Part shown: positions 11,908-23,142 of the stretch, piece after piece
How positions within the stretch are numbered: the stretch's first letter is position 1
Layout of the letters: the number at the start of each line of letters is the position of its first letter
From: Exophiala sp. HKRS030
Lineage: Eukaryota; Ascomycota; Eurotiomycetes; Chaetothyriales; Herpotrichiellaceae
Assembly (NCBI GenBank): GCA_023897205.1
Contig: JAHWDD010000001.1
Coordinates: 434,001 to 498,000, forward strand
Length of the DNA stretch: 64,000 nt
Direction of reading: 5' to 3'
The notes under the pieces: generated by a model
Databases searched by the model: none
Told to the model about the DNA's origin: nothing
Seen by the model: the letters and a program-made list of their open reading frames with translations, nothing else
Translations under genes and position numbers: made by a program

Positions 11908-12309
11908 TCACCCTATCATCATTGATTGGGGGATATTAAGGGGAGAAGGTTTATTCTCTTTTGCCTTGCGATTCAGTCTCTGCTCTTCCTCCAGATACAA
12001 TTGTTGCCGAATGTTTGGAAGAACATAATCATGGGTCTCCAGGGTGTCGCCCTGAGTGACATACTCAATGAGACTTCTCATGTGAGGCGCTCTCAGCCTG
12101 TAATGCTTCTTCCCGTCTGGATCGATCCAGCAGTGAGCTCCACGATCGCATGGACTCGGACAGCGAAAGAGGGTGTATGCCTTCTGCCAAACTGCTGGTC
12201 GGCCCGACGCTTCCTCTTCAGCACTGACATGTAGATCTCTTTGCGCGAGCATAAGCGTAGTGGCCGACGTTGATCCTCTTTTGTTGCCCTTTCTCGCAGC
12301 AGACCCCAA
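11908..12309 (-). CDS. Short protein with Cys/His CPSPCDRGAHCW motif; possible fragment
   Basis: A 133-residue frame. Residues 48-75 hold FRCPSPCDRGAHCWIDPDGKKHYRL, a compact C-x3-C-x5-C-type cluster followed by a His. Then comes a helical stretch (PHMRSLIEYVTQGDTLETHD, then NIRQQLYLEEEQRL) and a basic tail. From memory this Cys/His-plus-helix block recurs in many unnamed filamentous-fungal proteins, often in multicopy families; I cannot verify that here. The N-terminus is Ser/Thr-rich and the ATG may not be the true start, because the block usually sits inside longer proteins. The gene could therefore be a truncated relic. Function unknown; a zinc-binding role is suggested by the Cys/His spacing only. 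Confidence 0.45.
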   Translation of the reverse strand: MGSAARKGNKRGSTSATTLMLAQRDLHVSAEEEASGRPAVWQKAYTLFRCPSPCDRGAHCWIDPDGKKHYRLRAPHMRSLIEYVTQGDTLETHDYVLPNIRQQLYLEEEQRLNRKAKENKPSPLNIPQSMMIG

Positions 12310-12851
12310 ACGGTGTTAAGGGGGTATTGTAGGAGCGCATGATTTGCAGCTGTGACACCGATCGCTAAATTGGGTGCAGGCGGGCGCTAGGAGCAATATC
12401 GAAATAAACCTTGAAACCGAAGGGGATGGAGTGATTACTGGTATAGCACTACAATGAATCACCAGTGATTCTCGTAGCTAAATATTCTCATAGCTATTGA
12501 GAGCGAGCACTTCTGTAGCATATGAGCCTCTTATAGCCTCATTAATACGTGGTGTGTGGTGAGAACTGTACTGTATAAATCATGTATTACTCAGTGTATT
12601 TTTGGTAGTTGACCGGTATCACAGAAACCTCGGGAAGAGGCGGCCGGGTAGCTACTACTATCACTAAACAGGCAGTTGAAGCACCCTATAATTTAAAGCT
12701 TCTACGAAAGAAACTCACAACATATATACAGAGGGGAGGGCGGTTTCGGGGATGCTCTGTATAGGTTCCTGGTGGGTTTGGGTGAAGGTACGCTCTGGCT
12801 ACTTACATTGTGCGTGCCGCAAAATTTGAAGCCCTCGGAGGCACCTCGACA
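12310..12851. other. Spacer, no gene seen
   Basis: 540 bp of AT-rich sequence with short direct echoes of CTCATAGC/CTCTTATAGC near 12485-12540. No open frame with protein-like content. It may hold the promoter of the plus-strand gene starting near 12852. Confidence 0.4.
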
Positions 12852-13914
12852 ATGTCTGCTAGAAGGGCAGCGAATAGTAGCCCGGTAGGAAATCCATTTG
12901 GAGGTGCATCAAAGGGTGTGCAATGTTGTTGTTGGTAGGGAATGGGTTCAGGCCAATAGGTCGAACGGAAACCTTTCGAGAGCTGATGATTTCAGCGAAC
13001 GACAAATAATCCCTCGATTATGGCCGGCAGTAACCCTTACAGTACTCCGTACCACTCGAGAGGATTGCATACTTCGGCAGTGTGATTCGGGCTTTGCATC
13101 TCTACCGGTCAGCGCATCTCGCATGGAGGGACGAAAAGGATGGGCGCGAGGACGCCACTGTCACGATTTCCAGTTTGCCCGATTGATGCAGCAATTCCAG
13201 CCTGAGAGGCAGCCCGATCGAACTCTTGACCCCAGTGTTTGAAATTCAGCCTGACCCAAAAAAAACCTTCCAGCTTTTGCTTGGGCATCCTCTAGCCGCC
13301 CAAGTACGTGCAACATGGCCCTGCGTCGTCGACCAGCACAATAGCCTGACCAAACCATTTTGATCATTTTATTGCCTACTGGCTGGCAGTCAAGTGCCCC
13401 TCGATGGTTTATCGTGCAGAAACATGAACCCGAGTTTTGCTTGCAGATTTCAGCCTTATTGGTTCGACAACTCAACAATATAATGGCATGCTGCCCAAGA
13501 CCCTCTCGACCAACCTTTCACGCTCGCCCACATATCCAACAATTCACTGCTCCGTTCGTCGTCAAAGTCTGCAAGATGGTGACATTCTATAGCACTGATA
13601 GGATAAACTAAAAGCATGGTTGGCCTGCTTCACGCAAGGGGAGAAAGAGTACACGGTATGTCGAGTTTTAGGGCTATGATTCACGCGCCGCCGATGCTTT
13701 GCGTAGAAACGCAACCACGTATACGAAATAATTGCACCTCGAGAATGGACTAATGTGCGTCAGCAACCCACGACACCAGCACTGATCGGCGGGGTCTACT
13801 CATATTGACAGTTTTGTACAGGACGAAGAAGATTGGATCAAAAGCCCGGACTATCCAAAAGGCGCGTACGTCGCAGAGCTGGGAAGGGAGCTGAAGAGAT
13901 CATCGAATTCCTAG
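12852..13914 (+). CDS. Putative multi-exon gene of unknown function, at least partly disrupted
   Basis: A start-like ATG at 12852 gives MSARRAANSSPVGNPFGG. Downstream, protein-like segments occur in order. A segment at about 13060-13190 reads RIAYFGSVIRALHLYRSAHL and ends at an in-frame TGA (13191-13193). The same frame continues ELLTPVFEIQPDPKKTFQ to a GTACGTG donor after 13303. The 3' half is well supported: exon 13454-13553, exon 13602-13655 (DKLKAWLACFTQGEKEYT), exon 13707-13754 (KRNHVYEIIAPREWTN) and exon 13822-13914 (starting DEEDWIKSPDYPKGAY). These 3' exons are separated by 48-67-bp GT..AG introns that all keep phase. The 5' joins are not all in phase. I do not recognise the protein. 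Either the 5' model is wrong or a formerly functional gene carries a nonsense change. Confidence 0.4.
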
Positions 13915-14091
13915 GATGATCTGTGATCAAAGATTCCACAAGTCTGAAACGCGAACTACTACCCCCACTAGCAGTCCATAGCTATAGCCCGAGATTCAAT
14001 GATCCAAATGCCTTTGACGAATCTATAATAGGTCGCCGCATGCTCTGAAGACAGCTATTACCAAACACAAAACACACTGCTCGCTCTGATA

Positions 14092-14545
14092 TTATTCCAT
14101 CCGATATTTGACCCTTGTTGCACAAATTGCATTCCTGAATGCATAATCGTGGGCATGAGGCTTCAAAAGACAAACGACGCAGCGCGAAGTCCAATGAGTC
14201 GTGCTCATGGGAGCGAAATCTGGTGAAATCGCTTCTTGGAGGGTGAAGTACAAAAATCTCAATTCCTCAAGCTGGCCAGCTGGTCCTGGTTTTTCTTTCA
14301 TTAGAACTCGTCTCGATACTTCAAAGGGATGTGTAACTTGCCTTCGTCAGCGGGAAGGGCGCATCAATGATATGATACTGTCCGGACCGCCACTCGTACT
14401 TTATCTCGTTGTCGCCATAGAAATATCGAAGCCGAGAATGCAACATGCGTTTAGATACGTAGTCGGGAATGGTTTGAGATGGTCCTATCGAAGACTTGGA
14501 GGGTGTCTGAAGGTTGCTAATAGTAGTGGTAGTAGTCTTTGCCAT
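14092..14545 (-). CDS. Putative two-exon hypothetical protein (133 residues)
   Basis: Exon 1 is 14545-14338, beginning MAKTTTTTISNLQTPSKSS and containing the aromatic block RYFYGDNEIKYEWRSGQYHI. Exon 2 is 14285-14092 and contains QLEELRFLYFTLQEAISPDF and a Cys/His pair (CVVC, HAHDY). They are joined by a 52-bp intron (GTTACA donor, AAACCAG acceptor) that preserves phase. No known domain is recognised. Its start codon overlaps by two bases the start of the opposing plus-strand model at 14544, so at most one of the two is likely to be correctly started. It may be a real lineage-specific gene or a chance pairing of open frames. Confidence 0.33.
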
Positions 14546-15221
14546 GACTGAGCAAAAGTACCTGAACGGACAAAAGTACCAATTTTGGGAAAGAGCGGGT
14601 AGCCGAGGGAGTGTGCATACTCAGTCGCTTATTTATACATCGGAGTCGTCTCCTGGCAAAGTCGCACAGGCCTCGGTGGTGGCGGCGTCGGCCTTGCAGC
14701 TACATAGGTATGTCTAGGGTGAATGTGGTCGGAATTCAGCCATTGGAGGATAAGCCCACACACTATTTATTTGATGGTGGGTTGCCAAAATCTCAGCCTG
14801 ATCATCCCTCCTTGTCACCACCATACGGAGATCAACATTTCATTTCTTTGTGCCCAATTCCTTGCCCGTTTCAATAATGATCCTCTCAGCCTCTATCTGA
14901 TGCCAGGTCATTCCTTTCGAAACGAGAGACCTTCTGGTCTAGAACAGCATCTGCTGGACAGGAGCTCGCTATGTCTCAGCCAGCAATTTCTTTTCATCAG
15001 GCTGGAATTCACTATCAGGCTGAAATTTTAGCCTTTCGAACAGAAGACTTACCTTGTGAACAGGGAGCTGCGGCACTCTACGACTGCTATTTCCGTCAGG
15101 TAAGGAAAAAAGTGGCAAGGCTTCTGTGCCCACTATCCACAAGCCCTCTCTCAAAGACGCCTTACAGAGTCACGGTGATCTCAATAACATCCATGGGCTA
15201 TGTGTCATGGATTGGAAGTGA
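14544..15221 (+). CDS. Putative multi-exon hypothetical protein
   Basis: A start at 14544 gives MTEQKYLNGQKYQFWERAG, reaching a CATAG/GTATGT donor after 14707. The best-supported part is the 3' end: exon 14890-15099 (70 codons, starting PLSDARSFLSKRETFWSR and containing HYQAEILAFRTEDLP and ALYDCYFRQ) joined in phase 0 to exon 15168-15221 (SHGDLNNIHGLCVMDWK-stop). The 68-bp intron between them has a CAG/GTAAGG donor and a CCTTACAG acceptor. The middle (14708-14889) is unresolved; it has a frame reading PLEDKPTHYLFDGG. I cannot name the family. The good 3' intron suggests a real gene in an otherwise poor stretch. Confidence 0.38.
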
Positions 15222-15812
15222 CAAACTCCCGGGCGGCCATCGATTACTCCTAGCCGCCTAACACCATGCGCGTGCACCAATTGACATGAAATTGTCTCAG
15301 CCTCCAATGAAAGTCGCATGCAGGAGGCTTCTTGCGATTCATACTATCCCTGCTGGAGGCTGGCTAACCCCTATCTTAGGGGGCGATTCCAGCCCTTTCA
15401 AACGTATAATTGGTCATGGACTGCAGGGTTATAGCGATAGTTCCTGAACTGTGCTCTGTTGGAGCAAAAGAATACCCCCGAACGTTCCATCATTCTGCAA
15501 GCCACATACTGCTAACAACACAATATCTGACCCTCTTTGGAAGTACTCGACGTTATTTCTTTTGTCCTCCCAATTCCCAAGCTCGTCATTCGTCAGAAGT
15601 TTGGTTAATGGAGCCCCCCAAAGACTGGGATACTAGACGAGCTGAGATCACAGCCATGTTGCTAAGGAGGGTTGATTGCCTGCACAGAGCCTCATCATGG
15701 GGCAAGGTGTGGAGAAGCGAACTATATGAATAACAACTGCCTGGAGTAGCGGTTTGCAGCCAGAAAGAAGGCAAGCCTTCCACCTCTGCGTAGGTTCTTA
15801 CTGCATTTCTCC
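15222..15812. other. Spacer upstream of the kinase
   Basis: 590 bp. It contains a 9-base inverted repeat, CAGCCTCCA at 15299-15307 and TGGAGGCTG at 15354-15362. An open frame at 15410-15733 has no recognisable domain and may be leader or an unrecognised upstream exon. Confidence 0.4.
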
Positions 15813-18636
15813 ATGGCTCCCAACGGGCAGCCTGAAGCGCAACCAGATGCTGGAGCCTCCTCGAGCAAGCCATGGCAACGTATCATGATGGTCTTTCGAC
15901 CAAAAAGGTCTACCGATCATCGTCATGCTCAAAATCAGCAAAGAGAAGCGGCCCCGCCTCCACATGCCTTGCGCCTGCGCCGTATATGGTCGGAGCAAAA
16001 TTTAACAGACGGCATCAGGACCAATACAGTGGTAAACTTTTCAATACGACCACAAATCGATTGTCAGTTGATCACCTTCTTGCGCGAGAAACGACTAGAA
16101 AGGGACTTTCCAATCAGGTGGCTCGATCATGATTCCTATGAAATAGTGAAAAATGCGAGCAGGGCCTGCCTGTCCCATCTCAAAGAAAATTATCGGAACG
16201 GCGAGCCTCAGATATATCGAACTTCTGCAGAAGCAGAACTCCTTACGTATTTTGCAAATGGGGAGTCAAAGGTGGTCGGCCAGGTTCAAACGAAACATAT
16301 TCATGCGTGGGCAAAGTATGTTCCCATCGAAATCGCAAGATACGGTGCAAAGAACCCGGGCAGTTTGTTGCAGTTGCGGATTACATGGAGATTTGACTTC
16401 TATGACCTGGGTCCAGCAGCCGGAGGAGGCTCTAGCACCGAATCACTGGCTAAGAGGTTACGCTGGCAAATGAAACAGAACTATGAAACCAATTACATCA
16501 AAGAGGACTTCCTTTCAAGACCTGCACGTGAGGCCATCCTCACCCATGAACACATTCGCGAATTGATCAACAAGGATAGAAGTCTGCGCGATAAGTTCGG
16601 GCCCAGTGAAGCATGCCCGGACAGAATAGCCTTCGTTGAAAGGGTGCTCAACTTTGGTACTCGTTTGCTAGCAAGCTGCATCTCAGCTGAGGTGCCTCTT
16701 TCGCGCCTTCATGTTCTGGTCTGCAAAGCTAAATACGAGGATCGTCATCTACCTCTGAGGGGGCCGGCTCAGGTACCGCATGTTGACGGCAGAAACGACT
16801 GGCTTGAAAAGGTTTACTTGCGCGAAATTCAAAAAAGCCAGAAAATTTTCCAAGTCTACGATTTTGATAAGAATGAGCTGAGGGCGAAAATGAACAATGG
16901 TTCATACGAAATCATCGATGAGTTCACTACGATACCAATTTTGGGTCCAGGGAAACTATTGGGGCAAGGCGCCTTTGGTACCGTCCATGAGGTCAGCATC
17001 CACCAAGAGCATCACAATTTTGACATGGTATGGCCTACCCCGTTCTAGCTTCAAACCCCCCGTGTTAATTTAGGTGCAGGACATGTTCGCTTTGAAGCAG
17101 CTCCACACACCGAGAATGGGTGTGTCGACAGCATTCAAGCAGGAACATGACGTCTTCTCCAATATAATGAAGGTCGAGCATCCTGCCATTCTTATACCTT
17201 TGGCCATGTGGAGGAAGAAACATTCTACGGGTCCCAGCTCCGATACATTTTGCATGCTGTATCCATTAGGCGAAGGGAGTCTGGCCGAGTACTTGAGAGA
17301 ACATCGAGAGCGTCCAAAATTGACCAAAGACTTCGTTCTGCACTTGATGCGTCAGCTATTGAAAATCGCTGAAGGTCTCGATGCCATCCATCGACTCGCG
17401 CCGGCAGACCTGTCTCTCGGAGACGTGGGCAGCGCATCATTGCGCCCTCCACCTGCAGAGCATCGACTGAATCACAGCGTATGTCATCGCGATCTGAAGC
17501 CTGGGAACATTATCATCTTCCATGATGGGTGGAAGATATCGGATTTTGGTACTTCTCGGATTTTGCAGATAGTTTCCGGGAAGAGCTCCATTGATATCCT
17601 TGATAAGGAACTAGGAGATCCCGAATATGGCCCTCCGGATCCCACCCAAGGTACGCCAAGTGGAAGAAAATACGACATCTGGTCACTTGGGTGTATCTTT
17701 CTCGAGATACTCCTGACGCTGTTCGAAGAAGGTACCGATGATCAACTTGATGGCTTGGGTGGTGATAATCCTGAGTTGCAGCCGCGCCACAGACTAGATG
17801 TATTCGGCGACGAGAGGCTCGAGTACCAGACGGATGATATTGGACATATCGCAAGATACTGGTACAAGGAGAAGAAAAGCGGCAAGTACCTTCTCTCACC
17901 TCCCGTCGAGAAGCGACTAGACTTCCTCGGTCGCAGAACCCAGGAGTACGACCAATTCGACACCCTGGTGGACTTGGTGCGCACAATGCTCAGCATCAAA
18001 CCTGCACATAGACCGACGGCCGAGTCCGTGCTTGGCACCTTGAAAACCATCGATCTTCAGGTGCGTGCCAATCTGTCAGCCGGGCATGAAGATTTCTATA
18101 CACGTCCAGGCAGTCATCGCATCCCCTTTGCCTCCCAATCCAACACGGACGCGGGGAGCCAGCGCAACGCAGATCAAGGCGGTGCAGATCCCGTTCGTAA
18201 CCTGCCGACCCGGAACTTGGATGAGATATTGACTGCGCGGACGAGCCCGGACAGGTTGAGTCGAAGAACCCTTTCCGCAAGCAGTGAGCAGGTGCGGCCT
18301 GCTGTTTTTGACCACGAGGATGTGGCAAATCTGGTGTCGTATTCTGAACCGCCTGTGGAAGCAGGACCGTCTCGAGAGCGCATTCTGATCCACGGGGGCA
18401 CCAATGTCAACGATCCCGACCACACCGAAATGGCTCGGACGACCCAGGCAGAGTTCTTGTCTCCCCCGGTGAGTCCGGTCAGCCGCCGAAGGTCTTCTTC
18501 CGCGAGTGGACACGCGCCGTTGGTCCACAGAGACACGAGCACCTCGGAAGACGACTCTGCGGCAGGCCCCAGCAATCGCCGCAGACCACGCACACCGTCG
18601 ATTTCGTTGACGGACTATGACGGTGAAGAAGGCTAG
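15813..18636 (+). CDS. Serine/threonine protein kinase with long unknown N-terminal region
   Basis: Exon 1 is 15813-17027 and exon 2 is 17074-18636, joined over a 46-bp intron in phase 0, giving 925 residues. The kinase domain spans about 378-740: Gly loop GQGAFGTV (384-391), FALKQL with Lys413, CHRDLKPGN with HRD at 543-545, SDFGTS with DFG at 562-564, and DIWSLGCIFLEIL. All catalytic residues are present, so it should be active. There is an insertion of about 20 residues just before HRD. The 380-residue N-terminus has no domain I can name. It is mostly helical, with basic stretches and a Pro-rich start. The last 180 residues are Ser/Pro/Arg-rich and disordered. The substrate is unknown. The gene is tail to tail with the NLR at 19536-22568, a context that invites but does not prove a signalling link. 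Confidence 0.88.
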
Positions 18637-19295
18637 AAAAGGAACCACCAGGTGCCTAGTCATGTTTGCACGGTCTGTCAACAACTCGCAGGTGGGGGGA
18701 CAAGTCATGATCTCTTGTGCCCGGGTTTGGGTGTATAGCAATCAAGGGGTCACTGGTTGGGGAAAAAGGGTTCTTGTGCATGAGTGAGAAGGGATGTACG
18801 GTGAATACGCGACGAGATTTGGGCATCACGACTGACATGGCGGCTGGCGTTGAAAAAAAAAATTCGGATTGAATCAACTGTTCTATATCGCTTGAAATGT
18901 ATGATTTTGTTATCATCGAGGTATACTAGAGTAATGGTGATACAGAATCTTGTGTTTAGTCGAGTCGCATCAATACTATTTACATACATGGTGGACATGG
19001 TGGACAAGTTGTTGCTTCACAGATGACGACGACGACGACCTCGTGTGTAAAAGTAATGTCCGAAGGAATAAAAGGAATAAAAAGATGTACAGGGCAAGGT
19101 ACAGTCTTTCTTGTTCCGTGTAAGGTTGAGAGCTTCTCCACCCTGTTACCGTTCGCACTCCATTCTGTCGCAAGATTAGGTGGCCGTTGGACCAACTCAC
19201 GAGAGTACGACGTCGATCCAAAAACAAGTACGAGATCAAGTAGAGTACGAGTGCCACGGCGTGAAATGCATGCTTTTCAGGGTTCATGTGTGTCG

Positions 19296-19333
<38 letters not shown>

Positions 19334-19535
19334 TGTCAGCTGCGAGAACTCCGTACTGTATTCGGGAAGGGTATCATTCAATGCCAGTCGTATCTTTTCA
19401 ATTCATCCCTTAAAAGCAGTAACCAAACAACATCCATCCATGGACCATTTTCATCATCTCATAAGACGGCTCGAAATGTACAAAAAAAATGATAGAACCG
19501 TCCTACACATAGAGCATTGACCTGACAAGAAGGTC
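18637..19535. other. Convergent spacer between kinase and NLR
   Basis: 900 bp holding both 3' ends and a (CAT)12 array at 19298-19333. No open frame with protein-like content was seen. Confidence 0.5.
19298..19333. repeat. (CAT)12 microsatellite
   Basis: 36 bases of perfect CAT repeat in the non-coding interval between the kinase and NLR genes. Confidence 0.95.
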
Positions 19536-22500
19536 TCATCCCCACCGTGACCACAAAAACATTTGCCGAAACCCTGACAGAATCCCCTGATCGGTCTTCA
19601 CTCCCAGGTCCGGTTCCTTTTTGTTTTTCTCTGATTGAGGCTCCTCAACAGTGACATCATGCTTGTGCTCTTTGTCGATGCCGGGTTCGGCTTCAGGTTC
19701 TGCTTCGGTGTCCCTTTCACTGAGCATCGTATTCAAGTCCTTGGCCGTCTGGGTATCAAAAATTTCTCTGAAGAAAGCTCCGACCGTGGGGAAAGCGTCG
19801 GCACCATGTTCGATCATCAATTTCGTCGCGGCCACCCAAGCCTCTGGGGACGGATCGATACATCGCTTGTTGTCTCTCATCCAACTCAAAAACACATGCC
19901 ACACGGTGCGCTCATTGTACATCTGGTTCGGGTCTGCGCCGCTCCCGAGCAGAAAACGCGTCGTCTGCAGATTCGGCACCTTGAGCTCGACGGCCGCGTT
20001 CCGATCTCGTCGTAGCGCGTAGTCTAACAACGGACGGCCTTTTTTGTCGCTTATTGCGCTAGGGTCGCTTTCGATCAACCTTTCGACGGGGTAGAAGAGA
20101 CCTGAGGAGATGAAGAAACTGAGCTGATTGTTCTTGTCTTCGGCAACGCCATCTGACCAGTGTGCCGAAGTAAACATTTTGAGATTGTTTCTCAGGTCCA
20201 GGGCTTGCACTTCCCGCGAGCGAAGACATGCCTTGTCCACGACATTGCTCGTGTCAAACAGATCAAGCTGCCCTTTGAGCGTGGTGAACAGGTTCTCAGG
20301 GACCCTGCAACCTCGGGATTCCAAAGCCGAGGCATAAAACAAAAACTCGTCCAGAAGTCGCAAGAAAGCTTCAGCGTCCGTAAGAGATTCGTAATTTGGG
20401 CCCAGAGATCGGATCTGAGCCAGGACCGCTGTACAGAGATGTAGGTGGCACGGGAATGCTCCCTTGGAGTACTTTTCCAGCTTTTGACGAACCTCGTCCA
20501 TGGCCAGGAAATCACGCACTGTCCTGTGAAGGAAATCGACACCGTACCTGAAATAGGGATTGGTCGATTCGGTCCTGTTGACTTCAAGCAGGCCTTTACT
20601 CAGCGCGTTCACTCGACGGCTTGTTGAGCTGTATGCGTGCGAGATTGCGGCTTCTCTGTCCCTCCTGAGAAGATTGACGAGGGCATCGGGTTTGTCCTCG
20701 TGTATAAAAGAGAGAGTTAACTGCGACAGTCGGCGGTCGGTGCACATGGTGAGCTGAAAAAGCTCACTTGAACGTGGAAGGTGGAACGGGTCAATCGTTG
20801 ACAACATCTGGTCGAAATAGAGCTCGAGGTCAGCGGGAATAAGCTCCAGTCTCCTCGTGAGGTCCGATATCCCGTCCTCGTCACGCAACCCTTGCGTCAG
20901 AGACCGTACTACCAGGTACACCCACAAGAAGACGCCTGAGGCCTTGTCGACAATGTTATCAACTAGCGCTATGCACTCCTCCTCATATAATTGCTTCAGC
21001 ACTTCGAACCGTCGGTGTTGGGTCAGCTTCTCACTGACATAACGCTGGATATCTGGGCGGGTCAAGTCTTCTAGGCGAAGCATTGGCCCACGGCCGAATG
21101 CATCCTCGAATATGTTCCAGGGACGACTCGACAAGCAAATCTTCGCGTTATCTTTGGAAGCTAATTTTTGAAGCAAATCAATGAGATTCTCCCGTGTCTC
21201 GTCGGTGCCGTGAAACTCATCCAGACCATCAACAAACAGACAGATGTGGGTATTCTTGGCCGTGTTGCGGAAAAATGCATCTAGAACATTCAGAAGCTCG
21301 GCGTCGGTCCATGGTTCCAGGAATTTGGCTCCAAGATCCAGTGACCTCCATCTCCAAGGGGCGACTATCTTGATGCATTGAGGGCAGGTTGTGAGAAGTT
21401 CGTGTAGTAAGGTCCGCAAAAGGCCATTCAGCGACTTTTGAATATCATTTCCAGGGTTCCAAAAGAAGCAACAGGCCGTGAGTAATCTGCTGCTACCAGC
21501 CCAGACATTGAGGAGGTTCTTTGTCTCTTTTGCTTCGTACAGATATCTCATCAATGTGCTCTTGCCAGACCCAGCCTTGCCCGTGATCCAGTACACGTTC
21601 TGACCAGGATCCGTACCATCGAGCCAGCGTGGCAGGTTGGTCCATCGATCCTCAAGTTCTGCCGTCGGCTGAAATACCCACTTGAAAGTACTGTGGTGCG
21701 CTTCCCGGATGTTGGATCTTCGTTCGGCGATCTGGGTAAAATATAGGCTATCAAGCAGCATTGTGTTGATAGCGTTCGACCTGTCCTGGCGAGTCACTTC
21801 CGTCAAGGCCAATGCCATTCGAGACACATCGTCTTCATTCCTGGATGACCAGGTCGACTTGAAATTCTCTTTTTGCTGCACTGAATTATAGCTCGGCACA
21901 AGAGATAATTTTGCGATTTCCTTTTGTATACTGGCGCCTGAATCCTTGATGGTGGTCAAAATAGTGGCCTCCAGCCGTGCGTTAGACTCTTTGATCTGGG
22001 TGAATTCGGACTCTGAATGAGTACTGGAATGGCGTTGAATCAGTCTGTGTCTGAAGCGGTGGGCTCAGAATGGTTACCTAAGGACAACAAGCAGATTGAC
22101 GACAAGCTGCTGACGAGCTTGGCCGAGCTTCGTCAACATGGCCTCGATCTTTTCTTTCGCCCATATTGTCTTGAAGGCCTGGCGAAAGCTCTTCCACCTC
22201 GTGCTATTACCGCGGAGTTTCAGTCGCTCAAGCGCCTCCAAGAGTTCTGAGGCGAAGCCCTGGCAGTCTACAACCACAGCCTGCAAGGCCTGCTCTTCAT
22301 ACGACAGCGGCTGATCTTGTTTCTGACCGGTTGAACCATCCAGGTGCTTCCTCAGAGCCCGTTTAGCCTTGGAGCTGAGCGAGTAATGGAGCCTCCCACT
22401 GAGATCTTGGATATTGGCTGCGACCACCTCGAGCTCTTTATTTTCCACGATAGCACCATCGACGCTTTTGTGGTATTCATTTCCCTTGGATATTATTCGG

Positions 22501-22568
22501 CATGAGAAATCGACAAACTGAACGACGGCTGCAGCAATACTCAAGGCATCGAGAGGTGGGACTACCAT
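19536..22568 (-). CDS. NLR-type STAND NTPase: Helo-like N-terminus, NACHT, DUF7791-like region, ankyrin-like C-terminus
   Basis: Exon 1 is 22568-22078 and exon 2 is 22023-19536, joined over a 54-bp intron (GTAACC donor, TTCCAG acceptor) in phase, giving 992 residues. Residues 1-120 begin LDALSIAAAVVQFVDFSCRI, resembling the Helo-like N-terminal domain of fungal STAND proteins. The NACHT domain has Walker A GKAGSGKST (312-320) and Walker B LFVDGLDEF (426-434), followed by an SSRPW sensor motif. The region after it matches the DUF7791 pattern (helical, FFLHRTVRDFL-type block). Near the C-terminus LLDYALRRDRNAAVELK and RFLLGSGADPNQ look like ankyrin repeats. The extreme C-terminus is Glu/Lys-rich. 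In this family nucleotide-driven oligomerisation controls the N-terminal domain, which can trigger regulated cell death in non-self recognition. The trigger here is unknown. Confidence 0.85.
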
Positions 22569-23142
22569 GGTGGCATTGAAGAGGGCAGGCTGAAGGTGCT
22601 ATCTCAAGGACGCATTTAATGTAATGGAGAAACAGTGAAACTTCATGAAGGCATTAACTCATAAGTGTAGAAGTTGGAGTTCGTTTTGTCTGCTGAAGCA
22701 CCATGGCTCCAGTAAGACAAAAGTACTCGTAGGAGACCATGAGTCGGCTACGGGCGACTTGTGGCTTGAGGCTATGCATCTTCTGGCTGGTTCGCTGCGC
22801 CTTGGAACGGCGGCGGGCGAAGCAAGTGGGCAGCGATCAGGAGTACAAAGCAGCCGCTGCAAATGAAGCCCAGAGCCTCTCCCGGAGTAAGGGATGATCC
22901 GTCCCGGAGCCCGCCAGCTCACGTGCCGCACCACATTAATACCGCTGGCTTGGAACGAAGCTGTGGTCCAGGCAGCTGCCAAGAATGAACTGAGTTGAAC
23001 AGTGGAGGAACATCGAGGGAGCGGGACACAAAAACTTCAAGCACTGGCAACTAGAACTTATTTGTCTTGATGCTCGGTCAAGAAAAGGAATCACTCTATC
23101 CAGCACACCTCCCATTATTTCTTCTTCGCAAGGTCGAACAAC
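22569..23142. other. Divergent promoter region of NLR and GNAT genes
   Basis: 574 bp between two start codons on opposite strands. No gene-like frame. TGGGCTT/AGCCCAG-like short repeats only. Confidence 0.5.
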
